DNA from: Candidatus Poribacteria bacterium
GTDB lineage: Bacteria > Poribacteria > WGA-4E > PCPOR2b
Length of the DNA stretch: 64,000 bases
Reading direction: 5' to 3'
Assembly: GCA_022826645.1 (NCBI GenBank)
Contig: JAJDUM010000118.1
Span: 1-64,000 of the forward strand
Within the stretch, counting starts at the first letter, position 1; the number at the start of each line of letters is the position of its first letter. The notes below the pieces were generated by a model. That model was given only the letters and a program-made list of their open reading frames with translations, was not told the origin of the DNA and searched no databases. The position numbers were made by a program, and so were the translations under genes. Of the stretch, positions 27,003 to 35,669 are shown piece after piece.

Positions 27003-28193
27003 ATGAACCCGGAAGCCTTCAGAAATTCAACTGCCGGTAAATGCATTCGCACGATAGCTCAGCCCCCGTATTGGACTTATGTGCCGAATCCACTCCCGCC
27101 AAAGATTGAAGTGGATTGGGAATTGGCTAATCTTCTGTCAAACGCAGATATCACGCTTGGGAAACTATCCGGTGCAGGGCAACTGCTCCCTAACCCACAT
27201 CTGTTGATTAGGCCGTTTATTCGGCACGAAGCCGTAATGAGTTCGAGAATTGAAAACACCCAATCCGGTTTGGACGACCTCTTTCTCTTTGAAGCGGATG
27301 AAACAGAGCCTCCCCTTGTGTCCGATCTCAGGGAAATCTTCAACTATGTTAGAGCGATGGAACATGGAATCGAACGGTTGCCAGAATTGCCGATAAGTTC
27401 TCGGTTGATCTGTGAAGTACACGAAATCTTGATGGAGGGGGTGCGGGGCGGACATGCCACCCCGGGTTGGCTGCGGACGAGTCAAAACTGGATTGGTAGT
27501 CCCGGGTGTACTTTGATGGACGCAACTTATGTTCCTCCGCCGGTCCCAGAGATGCAACGGTGTTTTTCAGATTTGGAAAAATACATCCATTCCGACCCAC
27601 AGGAACCGGCGTTGATTCAGTGCGCTCTGGTTCACTATCAGTTTGAAGCAATTCATCCATTTCTCGATGGCAATGGGAGAATCGGCAGGCTGCTGATTAC
27701 GTTTATGTTATTGGAAAAGGGTTTGCTATCACAGCCCCTTCTGTATCTCTCCGATTTTTTTGAGCAGCATAGAGATGAGTATTATGAATTACTGTTGAAT
27801 GTAAGCCAAAGAGGGGACTGGAAAGCGTGGCTCACATTTTTCTTAAACGGGGTACGCGAACAGTCAGAAGATGCGCTTTCGACGGTTCAACAATTGATTG
27901 ACTTACAAAAACGATACAGAACACTTGCAACCGGTCCAAAAATACCAAATATTGTAAGCCGCTTGATTGATTATCTGTTTGCAAATCCTATTATCTCAAT
28001 TTCAGGGTTATCGAGGACTTGGGAAATAACGTATTCTACCGTTCAGCGAGGAGTGAACCACCTTATCGAAAAGGGCATACTCAAGGAAATAACCGGAAGA
28101 CAGCGAAACCGTCTGTTTGTTGCAGGTGAAATATACAATATAATCATGACAGAGAGAACAAAATCACTGAATCCAAGGCGGGATGTGATATGA
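27003..28193 (+). CDS. Fic-domain AMP-transferase-like protein with N-terminal inhibitory helix and C-terminal wHTH
   Basis: The 396-residue protein contains the Fic catalytic motif HPFLDGNGRIGRLL (about 218-231; His 218 is the catalytic base). An N-terminal SSRIEN motif (80-85) fits the class II inhibitory helix [ST]xxxE[GN], whose Glu blocks ATP. The C-terminus (about 330-385) is a winged helix-turn-helix (ISGLSRTWEITYSTVQRGVNHLIEKGIL). Fic enzymes usually transfer AMP to Ser/Thr/Tyr of target proteins. The gene overlaps hsdS by 4 nt, so it is translationally coupled to the specificity subunit. It may respond to phage or regulate the restriction locus. Confidence 0.9.
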   Translation: MNPEAFRNSTAGKCIRTIAQPPYWTYVPNPLPPKIEVDWELANLLSNADITLGKLSGAGQLLPNPHLLIRPFIRHEAVMSSRIENTQSGLDDLFLFEADETEPPLVSDLREIFNYVRAMEHGIERLPELPISSRLICEVHEILMEGVRGGHATPGWLRTSQNWIGSPGCTLMDATYVPPPVPEMQRCFSDLEKYIHSDPQEPALIQCALVHYQFEAIHPFLDGNGRIGRLLITFMLLEKGLLSQPLLYLSDFFEQHRDEYYELLLNVSQRGDWKAWLTFFLNGVREQSEDALSTVQQLIDLQKRYRTLATGPKIPNIVSRLIDYLFANPIISISGLSRTWEITYSTVQRGVNHLIEKGILKEITGRQRNRLFVAGEIYNIIMTERTKSLNPRRDVI

Positions 28194-29554
28194 GCGAAAC
28201 GGGTGTAGGCATGTCTGAGCTGCCCGATGGGTGGGTGTGGACGACGTTGGAAGAGGTGAACGAACTTAATCCGAGAATTGATAAGCAAAGTATTGACGAT
28301 GATTTAGAAGTCACGTTTCTGCCAATGAAAAACGTCGAAGAGCTCAGTGGAAAGATAGATTTATCTGAGACAAAACGATTTTCGGAGCTTAAAAGGAAAA
28401 GCTACACACCATTTCAGGATGGTGATATTCTCTTTGCGAAAGTAACCCCGTGTATGGAAAATGGCAAAATTGCCATCGCTCATGACTTGAAAAATGGAAT
28501 TGGTTTCGGCTCGACAGAATTTCATGTGATTCGGTTATCAGAAGAACAGTCAAAGCGATTCTTTTTCTTCTATTTTCTACAACAGAAGTTTAGGCAAGAA
28601 GCAAAAAGAGCGATGACCGGTGCAGTTGGTCTATTGAGAGTGCCAACTGATTACATGAGAAGAGTTCCGATTCCCATTCCCCCGCTTTCCGAACAACACC
28701 GCATTGTCACCAAAATCGAAGAGCTCTTCACTAAACTTGACGCTGGCATAAACGAACTCCATAAGGCACAATCTCAACTCAAACGGTATCGCCAATCCGT
28801 CCTGAAAGCTGCCTTTGAAGGGAAACTAACCGAAACATGGCGGGCGGTGGATCAGGCGAAGATTGAACCTACAGGTGATTTGCCTAATGGATGGATTTGG
28901 GTAACAGTTGAGAAAATTGCACAAAAAATACATTACGGATACACAGAGAGTGCAACAAATGATCCAATTGGTCCGAAGTTTTTGCGAATCACTGACATTC
29001 AAAACAATTCTGTTAATTGGGATTCTGTTCCCTACTGCCAAATTGATGAGATTAAACAGCAGCAATACCTATTGAAAGAAAACGATCTGGTTTTCGCGCG
29101 AACCGGAGCGACAGTTGGAAAGAGTTTTTTGATTCAAGGTAGTATACCTGACGCTGTTTTTGCTTCATACTTAATCAGAATAATTCTTAAAGAAGAAATC
29201 AATGCAAAGTTTGTTTACACTTTTTTTCAATCTCAATCCTATTGGACGCAGATTCATCAAGGCAAGGTTGGGAGTGGTCAACCAAATGTCAATGCAAAAA
29301 TTCTCTCTCAAATTACTTTACCCCTGCCTTCACCCATGGAACAACAAGCCATCGTCTCCGAAGTCGAATCTCGCCTTTCTGTTGCTGATGAGGTGGAGAA
29401 AACTATTACGGCAGAACTGAAACGCGCCGAGCAGTTGCGGCAATCTATTCTCAAAAAAGCCTTCTCTGGAGAATTGGTGCCACAAGACCCAAACGATGAG
29501 CCTGCCAGCGTCCTGCTTGAACGGATCAAGGTACAGAAAGAGATTGTATTATAG
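28190..29554 (+). CDS. hsdS: Type I restriction-modification specificity subunit (HsdS)
   Basis: The 454-residue protein has the typical duplicated design. Target recognition domain 1 (about 1-160) is followed by a central conserved helix region (IPIPPLSEQHRIVTKIEELF, then LKRYRQSVLKAAFEGKL). Target recognition domain 2 (about 220-385) is followed by a second conserved region (LPLPSPMEQQAIVSEVE, then LRQSILKKAFSGELV). Each TRD reads one half of a bipartite DNA site and the helices set the spacer. It overlaps fic by 4 nt. Confidence 0.93.
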   Translation: MSETGVGMSELPDGWVWTTLEEVNELNPRIDKQSIDDDLEVTFLPMKNVEELSGKIDLSETKRFSELKRKSYTPFQDGDILFAKVTPCMENGKIAIAHDLKNGIGFGSTEFHVIRLSEEQSKRFFFFYFLQQKFRQEAKRAMTGAVGLLRVPTDYMRRVPIPIPPLSEQHRIVTKIEELFTKLDAGINELHKAQSQLKRYRQSVLKAAFEGKLTETWRAVDQAKIEPTGDLPNGWIWVTVEKIAQKIHYGYTESATNDPIGPKFLRITDIQNNSVNWDSVPYCQIDEIKQQQYLLKENDLVFARTGATVGKSFLIQGSIPDAVFASYLIRIILKEEINAKFVYTFFQSQSYWTQIHQGKVGSGQPNVNAKILSQITLPLPSPMEQQAIVSEVESRLSVADEVEKTITAELKRAEQLRQSILKKAFSGELVPQDPNDEPASVLLERIKVQKEIVL

Positions 29555-29637
29555 TGAATAATCATGTTACAATAATAAATGCGATTTGGCAACTAATTAT
29601 TTGTTAAGTGTTTTAATTTAATCAGGAAATATTAGAT

Positions 29638-30462
29638 ATGACGCTTATCGTTTCTCTTAGAATTCCAGATGGCATTGTGATTGCCGGGGATAGTTTGTCG
29701 ACAATGGTAGGGCAAGGTCAGTTGGAAGCTGCAATTGGCGTGACCTGTCCGGATTGTGGGCATCAGCATGAGATTCAAGGAAAATTGCCGATGCCCCCTG
29801 TAGCTGCAACGACCTTCTCATATGCACAAAAAGTTTTTCCATTTTGTGGGAAGTTTGGTGTGGGGACATTTGGAGTTGGTTTACTTGCAGGTAAATCTAT
29901 TTACTTCGCAATGCGTTTAATTGAGCAACAGTTAAAGAAGAGTAAAGCATCTTTTAAGGGAGTTACTGAAGCTGCACAGAAAATTGGCGATGAAATTCAC
30001 AATCTTTTGAAAGAGCAATTACAGTTAGAAAATACTTCCGTAGATGCGCTGCCTGAGGACCAATTTCATATCGGATTTCACGTCGTTGGTTACGATGATG
30101 CTAAACCCAAAACAGTTGAAGTTTATGTGGGAAAAGAGGTACGCCCCCGAGTACAAGAGGAGTTAGGATGTACATACTCGGGAAATGGAGAAGTAGTACA
30201 GGCGGTATGGGGCTTGTATAAAACGCATCCCGAAAGCCAGCCTCCTTATCAAGTCTTTTCCCTACAAGATGCAATTGATTACGCTGAGTTTTTAATTCGT
30301 ACAACGATTGCTCACCAACGATTTTCGCAGACGATACCCAACGTCGGAGGGGATATTGATATCGCGCTTGTTACCCCTTTCGATGGATTCCGATGGATAC
30401 GCCAAAAGCCTCTTGGCAAAGTTTTGGAGGGAAAGCAAGATGAAACAGACAGCAGTTATTAA
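29638..30462 (+). CDS. Proteasome-beta/HslV-like Ntn-hydrolase with an inserted CxxC zinc-ribbon segment
   Basis: The 274-residue protein starts MTLIVSLRIPDGIVIAGDSLSTM, which closely follows the N-terminus of proteasome-type threonine proteases. Thr2 would become the nucleophile after Met removal, and Asp18 (AGDS) matches the conserved Asp17. After an inserted segment with CPDC (37-40) and His residues, the frame resumes with YAQKVFPFCGKFGVGTFG, whose Lys65 fits the catalytic Lys33. It overlaps the next gene by 23 nt. Protease activity is predicted, not shown; no ATPase partner is present. A non-proteolytic Ntn fold is the alternative. Confidence 0.6.
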   Translation: MTLIVSLRIPDGIVIAGDSLSTMVGQGQLEAAIGVTCPDCGHQHEIQGKLPMPPVAATTFSYAQKVFPFCGKFGVGTFGVGLLAGKSIYFAMRLIEQQLKKSKASFKGVTEAAQKIGDEIHNLLKEQLQLENTSVDALPEDQFHIGFHVVGYDDAKPKTVEVYVGKEVRPRVQEELGCTYSGNGEVVQAVWGLYKTHPESQPPYQVFSLQDAIDYAEFLIRTTIAHQRFSQTIPNVGGDIDIALVTPFDGFRWIRQKPLGKVLEGKQDETDSSY

Positions 30463-30889
30463 AAAACTGCGTATTGTTCAGGGTCCGATGACTAACTGTT
30501 TGTACGCGGTTCCTTCTGTCGCGAACCTTCAGTTTAGAGAATTTGTTCCAATCGCTGAACAAATGGACGCACAAGGAGAGTGGCCAGATTTATCTGTCGA
30601 ATTAGGCGATGTTCTAGAAAACGAGGAGCAATCCCGGGAAACCCAAGTTGCTGATCCCCTTCTAGCGTTGGCGGGGACGCTGGAGTGTGAGGTGACAGAC
30701 GTAGATGACACGATGCCGCCGGAAATGCGAGAAACTAACGCTGATGAGTCCCGGGAAGTGCAGGTCACCGATCCACTCCTCAAATTGGCAGGTACACTTG
30801 AATGTGAGGTAACAGACATAGGCGAACGCCACGACGACTATATTGGAGACGCACTGCTGACAGAGTTACGAGAGGATAAGGATGAATGA
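30440..30889 (+). CDS. Antitoxin-like protein with a duplicated 23-residue module
   Basis: The 149-residue acidic protein has an ordered N-terminus (KKLRIVQGPMTNCLYAVPS) and two near-identical modules, at 65-87 (SRETQVADPLLALAGTLECE...) and 104-126 (SREVQVTDPLLKLAGTLECE...). The second continues into GERHDDYIGDALLTELR, a C-terminal segment typical of short proteins encoded before PIN toxins. ATG 30440 is preferred, with GGAGGG 8 nt upstream, over a longer frame from 30308. It overlaps the Ntn gene by 23 nt and the PIN gene by 8 nt. The antitoxin role is inferred from position. Confidence 0.65.
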   Translation: MKQTAVIKKLRIVQGPMTNCLYAVPSVANLQFREFVPIAEQMDAQGEWPDLSVELGDVLENEEQSRETQVADPLLALAGTLECEVTDVDDTMPPEMRETNADESREVQVTDPLLKLAGTLECEVTDIGERHDDYIGDALLTELREDKDE

Positions 30890-31295
30890 GGTTTTCGTAG
30901 ATACCTCCGGATGGGCAAGTTTTTTTGTGAGAACTGATCCCCATCATGCGAAAGCCTCTGCATTAATAACACAATGGCAGCAACAAAATCGGCACATCGT
31001 CACAACAAACTATGTCCTAAGTGAACTAGTTGCCTTATTCACCCGTTTCCGTGTGCGGCGTTCGACGGTTTTGAATTATATTGAGGTTATCTGCTCGGCC
31101 GCTTGGATCGAAATCGTCCACATAGACAAAGCACTAGACGCGGCCGCGTGGCAGTTACTTGCAAAGCGGTTAGATAAGGAGTGGAGCCATGTCGATTGTG
31201 CTAGCTTTGTTGTGATGGAAAAGCGTGGCTTGACCGAAGCATTGACAACGGATAGGCACTTTGAACAAGCTGGCTTTATACGGTTATTGCAATAA
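30882..31295 (+). CDS. PIN-domain ribonuclease (VapC-like toxin)
   Basis: The 137-residue PIN nuclease carries the full acidic set: D7 in VFVDTSGW, E49 in YVLSELVAL, D105 in WSHVDCASF and D124 in LTTDRHF. These bind Mg2+/Mn2+ for RNA cleavage. Length and motif spacing fit VapC-type toxins, many of which cut tRNA or rRNA. Its ATG lies inside the end of the preceding antitoxin-like gene (8-nt overlap), the usual toxin-antitoxin arrangement. It sits between hsdS and hsdM. Confidence 0.88.
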   Translation: MNEVFVDTSGWASFFVRTDPHHAKASALITQWQQQNRHIVTTNYVLSELVALFTRFRVRRSTVLNYIEVICSAAWIEIVHIDKALDAAAWQLLAKRLDKEWSHVDCASFVVMEKRGLTEALTTDRHFEQAGFIRLLQ

Positions 31296-31361
31296 TATAG
31301 TCATTTCCCATCTTCCTGAAAACATGCCCTCCTACATAACCGCAGGAGAACCCTCCCGAAA

Positions 31362-32819
31362 ATGTCAAACGATTCATCAGCTATCGTTCAAAAATTGTGG
31401 AATTATTGTAATGTCCTTCGTGATGATGGGATTAGCTACGGCGACTATGTAGAACAGTTGACCTATCTGCTATTTCTGAAGATGGCGGACGAGCAGACCA
31501 AACCGCCATTTAGAAAGGAGTCTGTTGTTCCTGTGGGATTGGACTGGGAAAGTCTCGTTGACAAGGAGGGTGCTGCCCTTGAAACGCACTACCGCCATAT
31601 CCTTGACACGTTGGCTTTGGAGAGCGGTACGCTGGGTGTGATTTTCAGAAAATCCCAAAACAGGATTCAAGACCCCGCAAAACTCAAGCGAATTATTCAA
31701 CTGATCAACGATGAAACGTGGATCGGGCTGGATATCGATGTGAAGGGGGACATCTACGAAGGATTGTTGCAGAAAAACGCCGAAGATATCAAAAGCGGTG
31801 CGGGTCAATACTTTACACCCCGTCCCCTAATTCAAGCAATCGTGGAAGTGATGCGACCGGAACCGATGCAGACCATCTGTGATCCTGCGTGCGGCACCGG
31901 TGGCTTTTTTCTGGCAGCCCACGATTATCTATCAAGCAAGAGCGACCAACTGGACAGAGAACAGAAGCGGTTTCTCAGAGATGGGACATTTCACGGCGTG
32001 GACCTTGTGGACAGCGTGGTGAGGCTATGTGTGATGAATCTCCATCTTCACGGTATCGGTGGGGATAAGAGCCCTGTGGAAACGGGGGATAGTCTGATTT
32101 CGGATACGGGTGAACGGTTCGACATGGTGTTGACCAATCCGCCCTTTGGCAAAAAGAGTAGTATCACGATTGTGGATGAGAAAGGGAGCGCGGGGAAAAA
32201 TTCGCTTACATACGAGCGAGGCGATTTTTGGGCGACCACCTCTAACAAGCAGCTTAACTTCCTTCAGCACGTCAAAACGATTCTGCAAATCAACGGTAGG
32301 GCGGCGGTTGTTGTACCGGATAACGTTCTGTTTGAAGGGGGCGCGGGGGAGACTATTCGCAAGAAACTGCTGCACGAGTGCGATGTCCATACGCTGCTGC
32401 GACTCCCGACGGGCATCTTTTACGCGCAAGGCGTCAAGGCAAATGTGCTGTTCTTTGATCGAAAGCCAGCCAGCGAAACCCCGTGGACAGAAAAGCTGTG
32501 GAACTACGACCTACGCACCAATCAGCGATTCACGCTGAAAACGAAGCAGATGCGCTACGATGACCTTCACGATTTCATCGCCTGCTACAATCCCGACAAC
32601 CGTCGTGATCGGAAAGAGTCCGATCGGTTTAAGTCGTTCTCCTACGATGAACTGATGCAGCGGGATAAGGTCAGTCTTGACATCTTCTGGTTGCGAGACG
32701 AAAGCCTTGAGGACACCGAGAATTTACCAGAACCCGATGAATTGGCAGAGGACATCGCTGCAAATCTAGCGGCGGCGTTAGAGCAGTTTCAGGATATTTA
32801 TGAGGGGGTCACTCAGTAA
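31362..32819 (+). CDS. hsdM: Type I restriction-modification N6-adenine methyltransferase (HsdM)
   Basis: The 485-residue protein has an N-terminal helical HsdM domain (LRDDGISYGDYVEQLTYLLFLKMADEQ). The SAM-binding motif DPACGTGGFFLAA (about 173) and the catalytic NPPFG (259-263) are present. A C-terminal tail follows the MTase core. It methylates adenine in the HsdS-defined site and protects host DNA. It is the last gene of the island; separation from hsdS by three toxin-antitoxin-like genes is unusual because hsdM and hsdS are normally adjacent. Confidence 0.94.
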   Translation: MSNDSSAIVQKLWNYCNVLRDDGISYGDYVEQLTYLLFLKMADEQTKPPFRKESVVPVGLDWESLVDKEGAALETHYRHILDTLALESGTLGVIFRKSQNRIQDPAKLKRIIQLINDETWIGLDIDVKGDIYEGLLQKNAEDIKSGAGQYFTPRPLIQAIVEVMRPEPMQTICDPACGTGGFFLAAHDYLSSKSDQLDREQKRFLRDGTFHGVDLVDSVVRLCVMNLHLHGIGGDKSPVETGDSLISDTGERFDMVLTNPPFGKKSSITIVDEKGSAGKNSLTYERGDFWATTSNKQLNFLQHVKTILQINGRAAVVVPDNVLFEGGAGETIRKKLLHECDVHTLLRLPTGIFYAQGVKANVLFFDRKPASETPWTEKLWNYDLRTNQRFTLKTKQMRYDDLHDFIACYNPDNRRDRKESDRFKSFSYDELMQRDKVSLDIFWLRDESLEDTENLPEPDELAEDIAANLAAALEQFQDIYEGVTQ

Positions 32820-33152
32820 ACGGATTTACCAAGCAACCCCAAATAGAGAGCGGTGATTAGGTTCTGTTGACATTTCATTGCAATCAGATAATCGAGAAGT
32901 GTGCACAGACACATGTGTCTTCGTAGGGGTTGGGTTTCCCAACCCTTTTGTCACACATCAGAGTCGGTTTAGGGCTTCTGCAGACCGATTTCCCAAAATC
33001 GACGTTTCGATGTCGAGATATGAATCTCGACCTACAATCAACTCGATACGTACGGTTTGGGGGTTCTAATCCGCATTGGTCAATGGACGAGGGGACCTCG
33101 CCCCTACGATTATGGACAGTTTTACGTAAATGCCAACACGCCCTAGTATCCT
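32820..33152. repeat. Intergenic repeat cluster after hsdM
   Basis: No gene is seen. TAGGTTCTGTTGACATTTC begins at 32858 and the match to about 32896 repeats, inverted, the right end of the MITE near 56.6 kb (21 identical bases at 32858-32878). A TCGTAGGGG (32921-32929) is mirrored by CCCCTACGA (33101-33109), bounding a 189-bp segment. Its ends carry TTGGG-ttt-CCCAA and CGAGG-gga-CCTCG hairpins, so it belongs to the GTAGGGG palindrome family. It lies between the convergent hsdM and trpG. Confidence 0.55.
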
Positions 33153-33716
33153 CTACCCGTCCAAGAAATTCCCTAACAACCTTTTCCCCTCGCTGGTCAA
33201 GATCGACTCTGGGTGGAACTGCACTCCCCAGATCGGATATTCCTTGTGCCGAAATCCCATAATTTCGTCTTGGGCGGTCCACGCGGTAAGCTCAAGACAG
33301 TCTGGTAGCGTCTCCTTTTTCACAATGAGGGAGTGGTAACGTGTCGCTTCAAACGGGTTGTCAAGGTCGTCGAAGATCTGTTCACCGTTGTGGTGAATCA
33401 GCGACGTTTTGCCGTGCATCAGACGACCAGCGCGGACGACATCACCGCCAAAAACATCGCCGATACACTGATGTCCCAAACAGACACCAAGCAGGGGCAC
33501 ACGCCCGGCATAGTGACGAATCAGATCACAGGAAATGCCCGCTTCCCGTGGTGTGCAGGGACCCGGCGATATAACGATCTTCTCGGGCGCGAGTGCTTCA
33601 ATCTCGTCGATCGTAATCTTGTCATTGCGATGGACCGCCAGATCTGCCCCCAACTCGCCGAGGTATTGCACAAGGTTATAGGTGAATGAGTCGTAATTGT
33701 CAATCATGAGTATCAT
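33153..33716 (-). CDS. trpG: Anthranilate synthase component II (glutamine amidotransferase)
   Basis: The 187-residue class I glutamine amidotransferase has the nucleophile Cys in LLGVCLGHQCIG, the catalytic His/Glu in VQFHPESILT, and the start MILMIDNYDSFTYNLVQYLGELG typical of TrpG/PabA. It supplies ammonia to TrpE for anthranilate synthesis. It may also serve para-aminobenzoate synthesis, since many bacteria share one subunit. It follows trpE by 42 nt with a GGAGAAGAA ribosome site and is third in the hisI-trpE-trpG operon. Confidence 0.95.
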   Translation of the reverse strand: MILMIDNYDSFTYNLVQYLGELGADLAVHRNDKITIDEIEALAPEKIVISPGPCTPREAGISCDLIRHYAGRVPLLGVCLGHQCIGDVFGGDVVRAGRLMHGKTSLIHHNGEQIFDDLDNPFEATRYHSLIVKKETLPDCLELTAWTAQDEIMGFRHKEYPIWGVQFHPESILTSEGKRLLGNFLDG

Positions 33717-33758
33717 AGGTTCTTCTCCTAACCGCTGCTGTAGGTCCTTAGCTCAGAT

Positions 33759-35243
33759 CTACTCCAATCCCGTCTCAGCGAGTTCAATTGCCCTTAACAC
33801 CGCCCGTGCCTTGTTGACTGTTTCCTCGTACTCCGTTTCCGGCGCAGAGTCTGCGACGACACCCCCGCCCGCTTGGACGTAGGCGATACCATCTTTGACA
33901 ACAAGTGTGCGGATCGTAATTGCCGTATCCGCACTACCGGAGAAACTGAAGTAACCGACCGCTCCACCATAAGGACCGCGCCGGGTCGGCTCAAGTTCAT
34001 CAATAATTTCCATTGCCCGGATCTTGGGAGCGCCGGATAGCGTTCCAGCGGGCAAGCAGGCGCGAATCACATCGTAGGGGGTCTGCCCCTCGCGCAATTC
34101 TCCGATAACATGCGAGACGATGTGCATCACATGTGAGTAACGTTCGATCACCATCATCTCACTCACCCGCACAGTGTGGTATTCACAGACCCGCCCCAAG
34201 TCGTTGCGTCCCAGGTCAACGAGCATGACGTGCTCCGCCCGTTCCTTCGGATCTGCGAGGAGCTCCCTTCCCAACGCTTCATCTTCAGCGGGAGTCGCTC
34301 CGCGCGGACGGGTTCCCGCAATCGGACGCATCTCCGCAACACCGTCCTCAACCCGCACCATCATTTCAGGTGAGGCACCGGCAATCTGGAGTTCATCAAA
34401 CTTGAGATAATACATATAAGGCGAAGGATTCACTGTGCGCAACGCGCGGTAAATATCGAATGTATCGACCGATACCGGTACGCTGAAACGTTGCGATGGC
34501 ACAACCTGAATGATGTCTCCTGCCGCGATATACTCCTTCGCCCGGAGAACAACCTCTTGGTAATCCTCCTTCGTAAAGTTTGAAGTAACAGGCACACCGC
34601 TTGGATTTGCAGCCGGTTTATTGGTATAATTCATCAACAACGGCTGCTTGAGTTTAGCGATCAGTTCGTCAATCCGATCAAGTGCGCCTTCGTAGGCTTG
34701 ATCGACATCGCCGTTGATGTGGGCATTTGCGACCACCTTAATCTGATGATTCACATGGTCAAACACCAAGAGTGTGTCGGTGACTATGAAATAACAGTCG
34801 GGTAGTTCCCGATCGTCTTCGGTCGTATCGGGGAGATCTTCAACGAAACGCACCATGTCGTAGTTCAGGTAGCCAACCGCTCCACCGTGAAACCGCGGCA
34901 ATCCCTCAACCTCAACGGGTTGGTAGCGAGTCATCAGCTCTTCAACTGCCCTCAACGGGTCTTCGGTTTCCTGCTTGACCGTTTCCCCGGTTCGGAGGTC
35001 ATCAATCCGGACCAAATTCCCTCTGCTCCTAAGTAGGATCGATGGATCGCTACCGAGGAACGAATACCGAGCGACGTGTTCACCGCCTTCAACGCTCTCC
35101 AACAGAAATGCGTAATCACTTGCGTCAATCTTGTAAAACGCAGATACAGGCGTTTCCATATCCGCCAGCATCGTTTTGTAGACGGGAATCAAGTTCCCGT
35201 GTTGCGCTTTTTCTCGAAAATCTTCTAAGCTTGGATAATACAT
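33759..35243 (-). CDS. trpE: Anthranilate synthase component I
   Basis: The 494-residue chorismate-using enzyme shows the C-terminal catalytic signatures VVPSQRFSVPV, IAGASPEMMVR, PIAGTRPRG, LVDLGRNDLGRV, PAGTLSGAPKIRAMEIIDELE and GGAVGYFSFSG. The N-terminal LLESVEGGEHVARYSFLG contains the LLES element of the tryptophan feedback site, so the enzyme is probably inhibited by Trp. It is second in the operon, 21 nt after hisI. The leader upstream of hisI adds a transcriptional Trp response. Confidence 0.96.
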   Translation of the reverse strand: MYYPSLEDFREKAQHGNLIPVYKTMLADMETPVSAFYKIDASDYAFLLESVEGGEHVARYSFLGSDPSILLRSRGNLVRIDDLRTGETVKQETEDPLRAVEELMTRYQPVEVEGLPRFHGGAVGYLNYDMVRFVEDLPDTTEDDRELPDCYFIVTDTLLVFDHVNHQIKVVANAHINGDVDQAYEGALDRIDELIAKLKQPLLMNYTNKPAANPSGVPVTSNFTKEDYQEVVLRAKEYIAAGDIIQVVPSQRFSVPVSVDTFDIYRALRTVNPSPYMYYLKFDELQIAGASPEMMVRVEDGVAEMRPIAGTRPRGATPAEDEALGRELLADPKERAEHVMLVDLGRNDLGRVCEYHTVRVSEMMVIERYSHVMHIVSHVIGELREGQTPYDVIRACLPAGTLSGAPKIRAMEIIDELEPTRRGPYGGAVGYFSFSGSADTAITIRTLVVKDGIAYVQAGGGVVADSAPETEYEETVNKARAVLRAIELAETGLE

Positions 35244-35264
35244 TGGGAGTCTCCCTAAAAACTA

Positions 35265-35645
35265 TCAATATACTGCATCTGGATCAAAAACCTTTTCGCC
35301 AACAATGTTTGTAGAGTTGCCATCGGGGGAGACTTCCCGAAAGAAACAGGAGCGGAAGCCGACGTGACACGCTCCGCCTTTCTGTTCGACTTTGATTAGT
35401 AGCGCATCACCATCGCAATCAAGAGCAACCGATCGCACGGTTTGGGTGTGCCCTGAAGTCTCCCCCTTGATCCAGTATTCCTGACGGGAGCGGCTCCAGA
35501 AGCAGACACGCCCTGATTCTAACGTCTTCCGCACTGCCTCGTGGTTCATATAGCCAACCATGAGAATTTCTTTGTTTTCGTCGTCCTGTATAATGGCAGG
35601 AATTAGACCGGTCTGATCGGTTTTGAGTTGATTTAGGATTTCCAT
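35265..35645 (-). CDS. hisI: Phosphoribosyl-AMP cyclohydrolase
   Basis: The 126-residue single-domain HisI catalyses the third step of histidine synthesis, opening the adenine ring of PR-AMP. Characteristic stretches are EILMVGYMNHEAVRKTLESG, VCFWSRSRQEYWIKGETSG, LDCDGDALLI (metal Asp) and GGACHVGFRSCFFRE (metal Cys). No HisE domain is fused. The start at 35645 is chosen because AAGGAGA lies 5 nt upstream; a longer frame to 35663 has no support. It is the first structural gene behind a His/Trp-rich leader peptide. Confidence 0.95.
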   Translation of the reverse strand: MEILNQLKTDQTGLIPAIIQDDENKEILMVGYMNHEAVRKTLESGRVCFWSRSRQEYWIKGETSGHTQTVRSVALDCDGDALLIKVEQKGGACHVGFRSCFFREVSPDGNSTNIVGEKVFDPDAVY

Positions 35646-35669
35646 TGTTTCTCCTTGCTTCACAGAAAA

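Noticed and set aside
30308..30439. Upstream extension of the antitoxin-like gene to an ATG at 30308
   Set aside because: The extension lies inside the Ntn-hydrolase gene in another frame, resembles no protein, and the ideal GGAGGG site belongs to ATG 30440.
33050..33080. tRNA T-arm-like GGGGGTTCTAATCCGC
   Set aside because: The flanking bases do not form the T stem, and no acceptor, D or anticodon arm could be drawn. It is part of a repeat-bounded segment.
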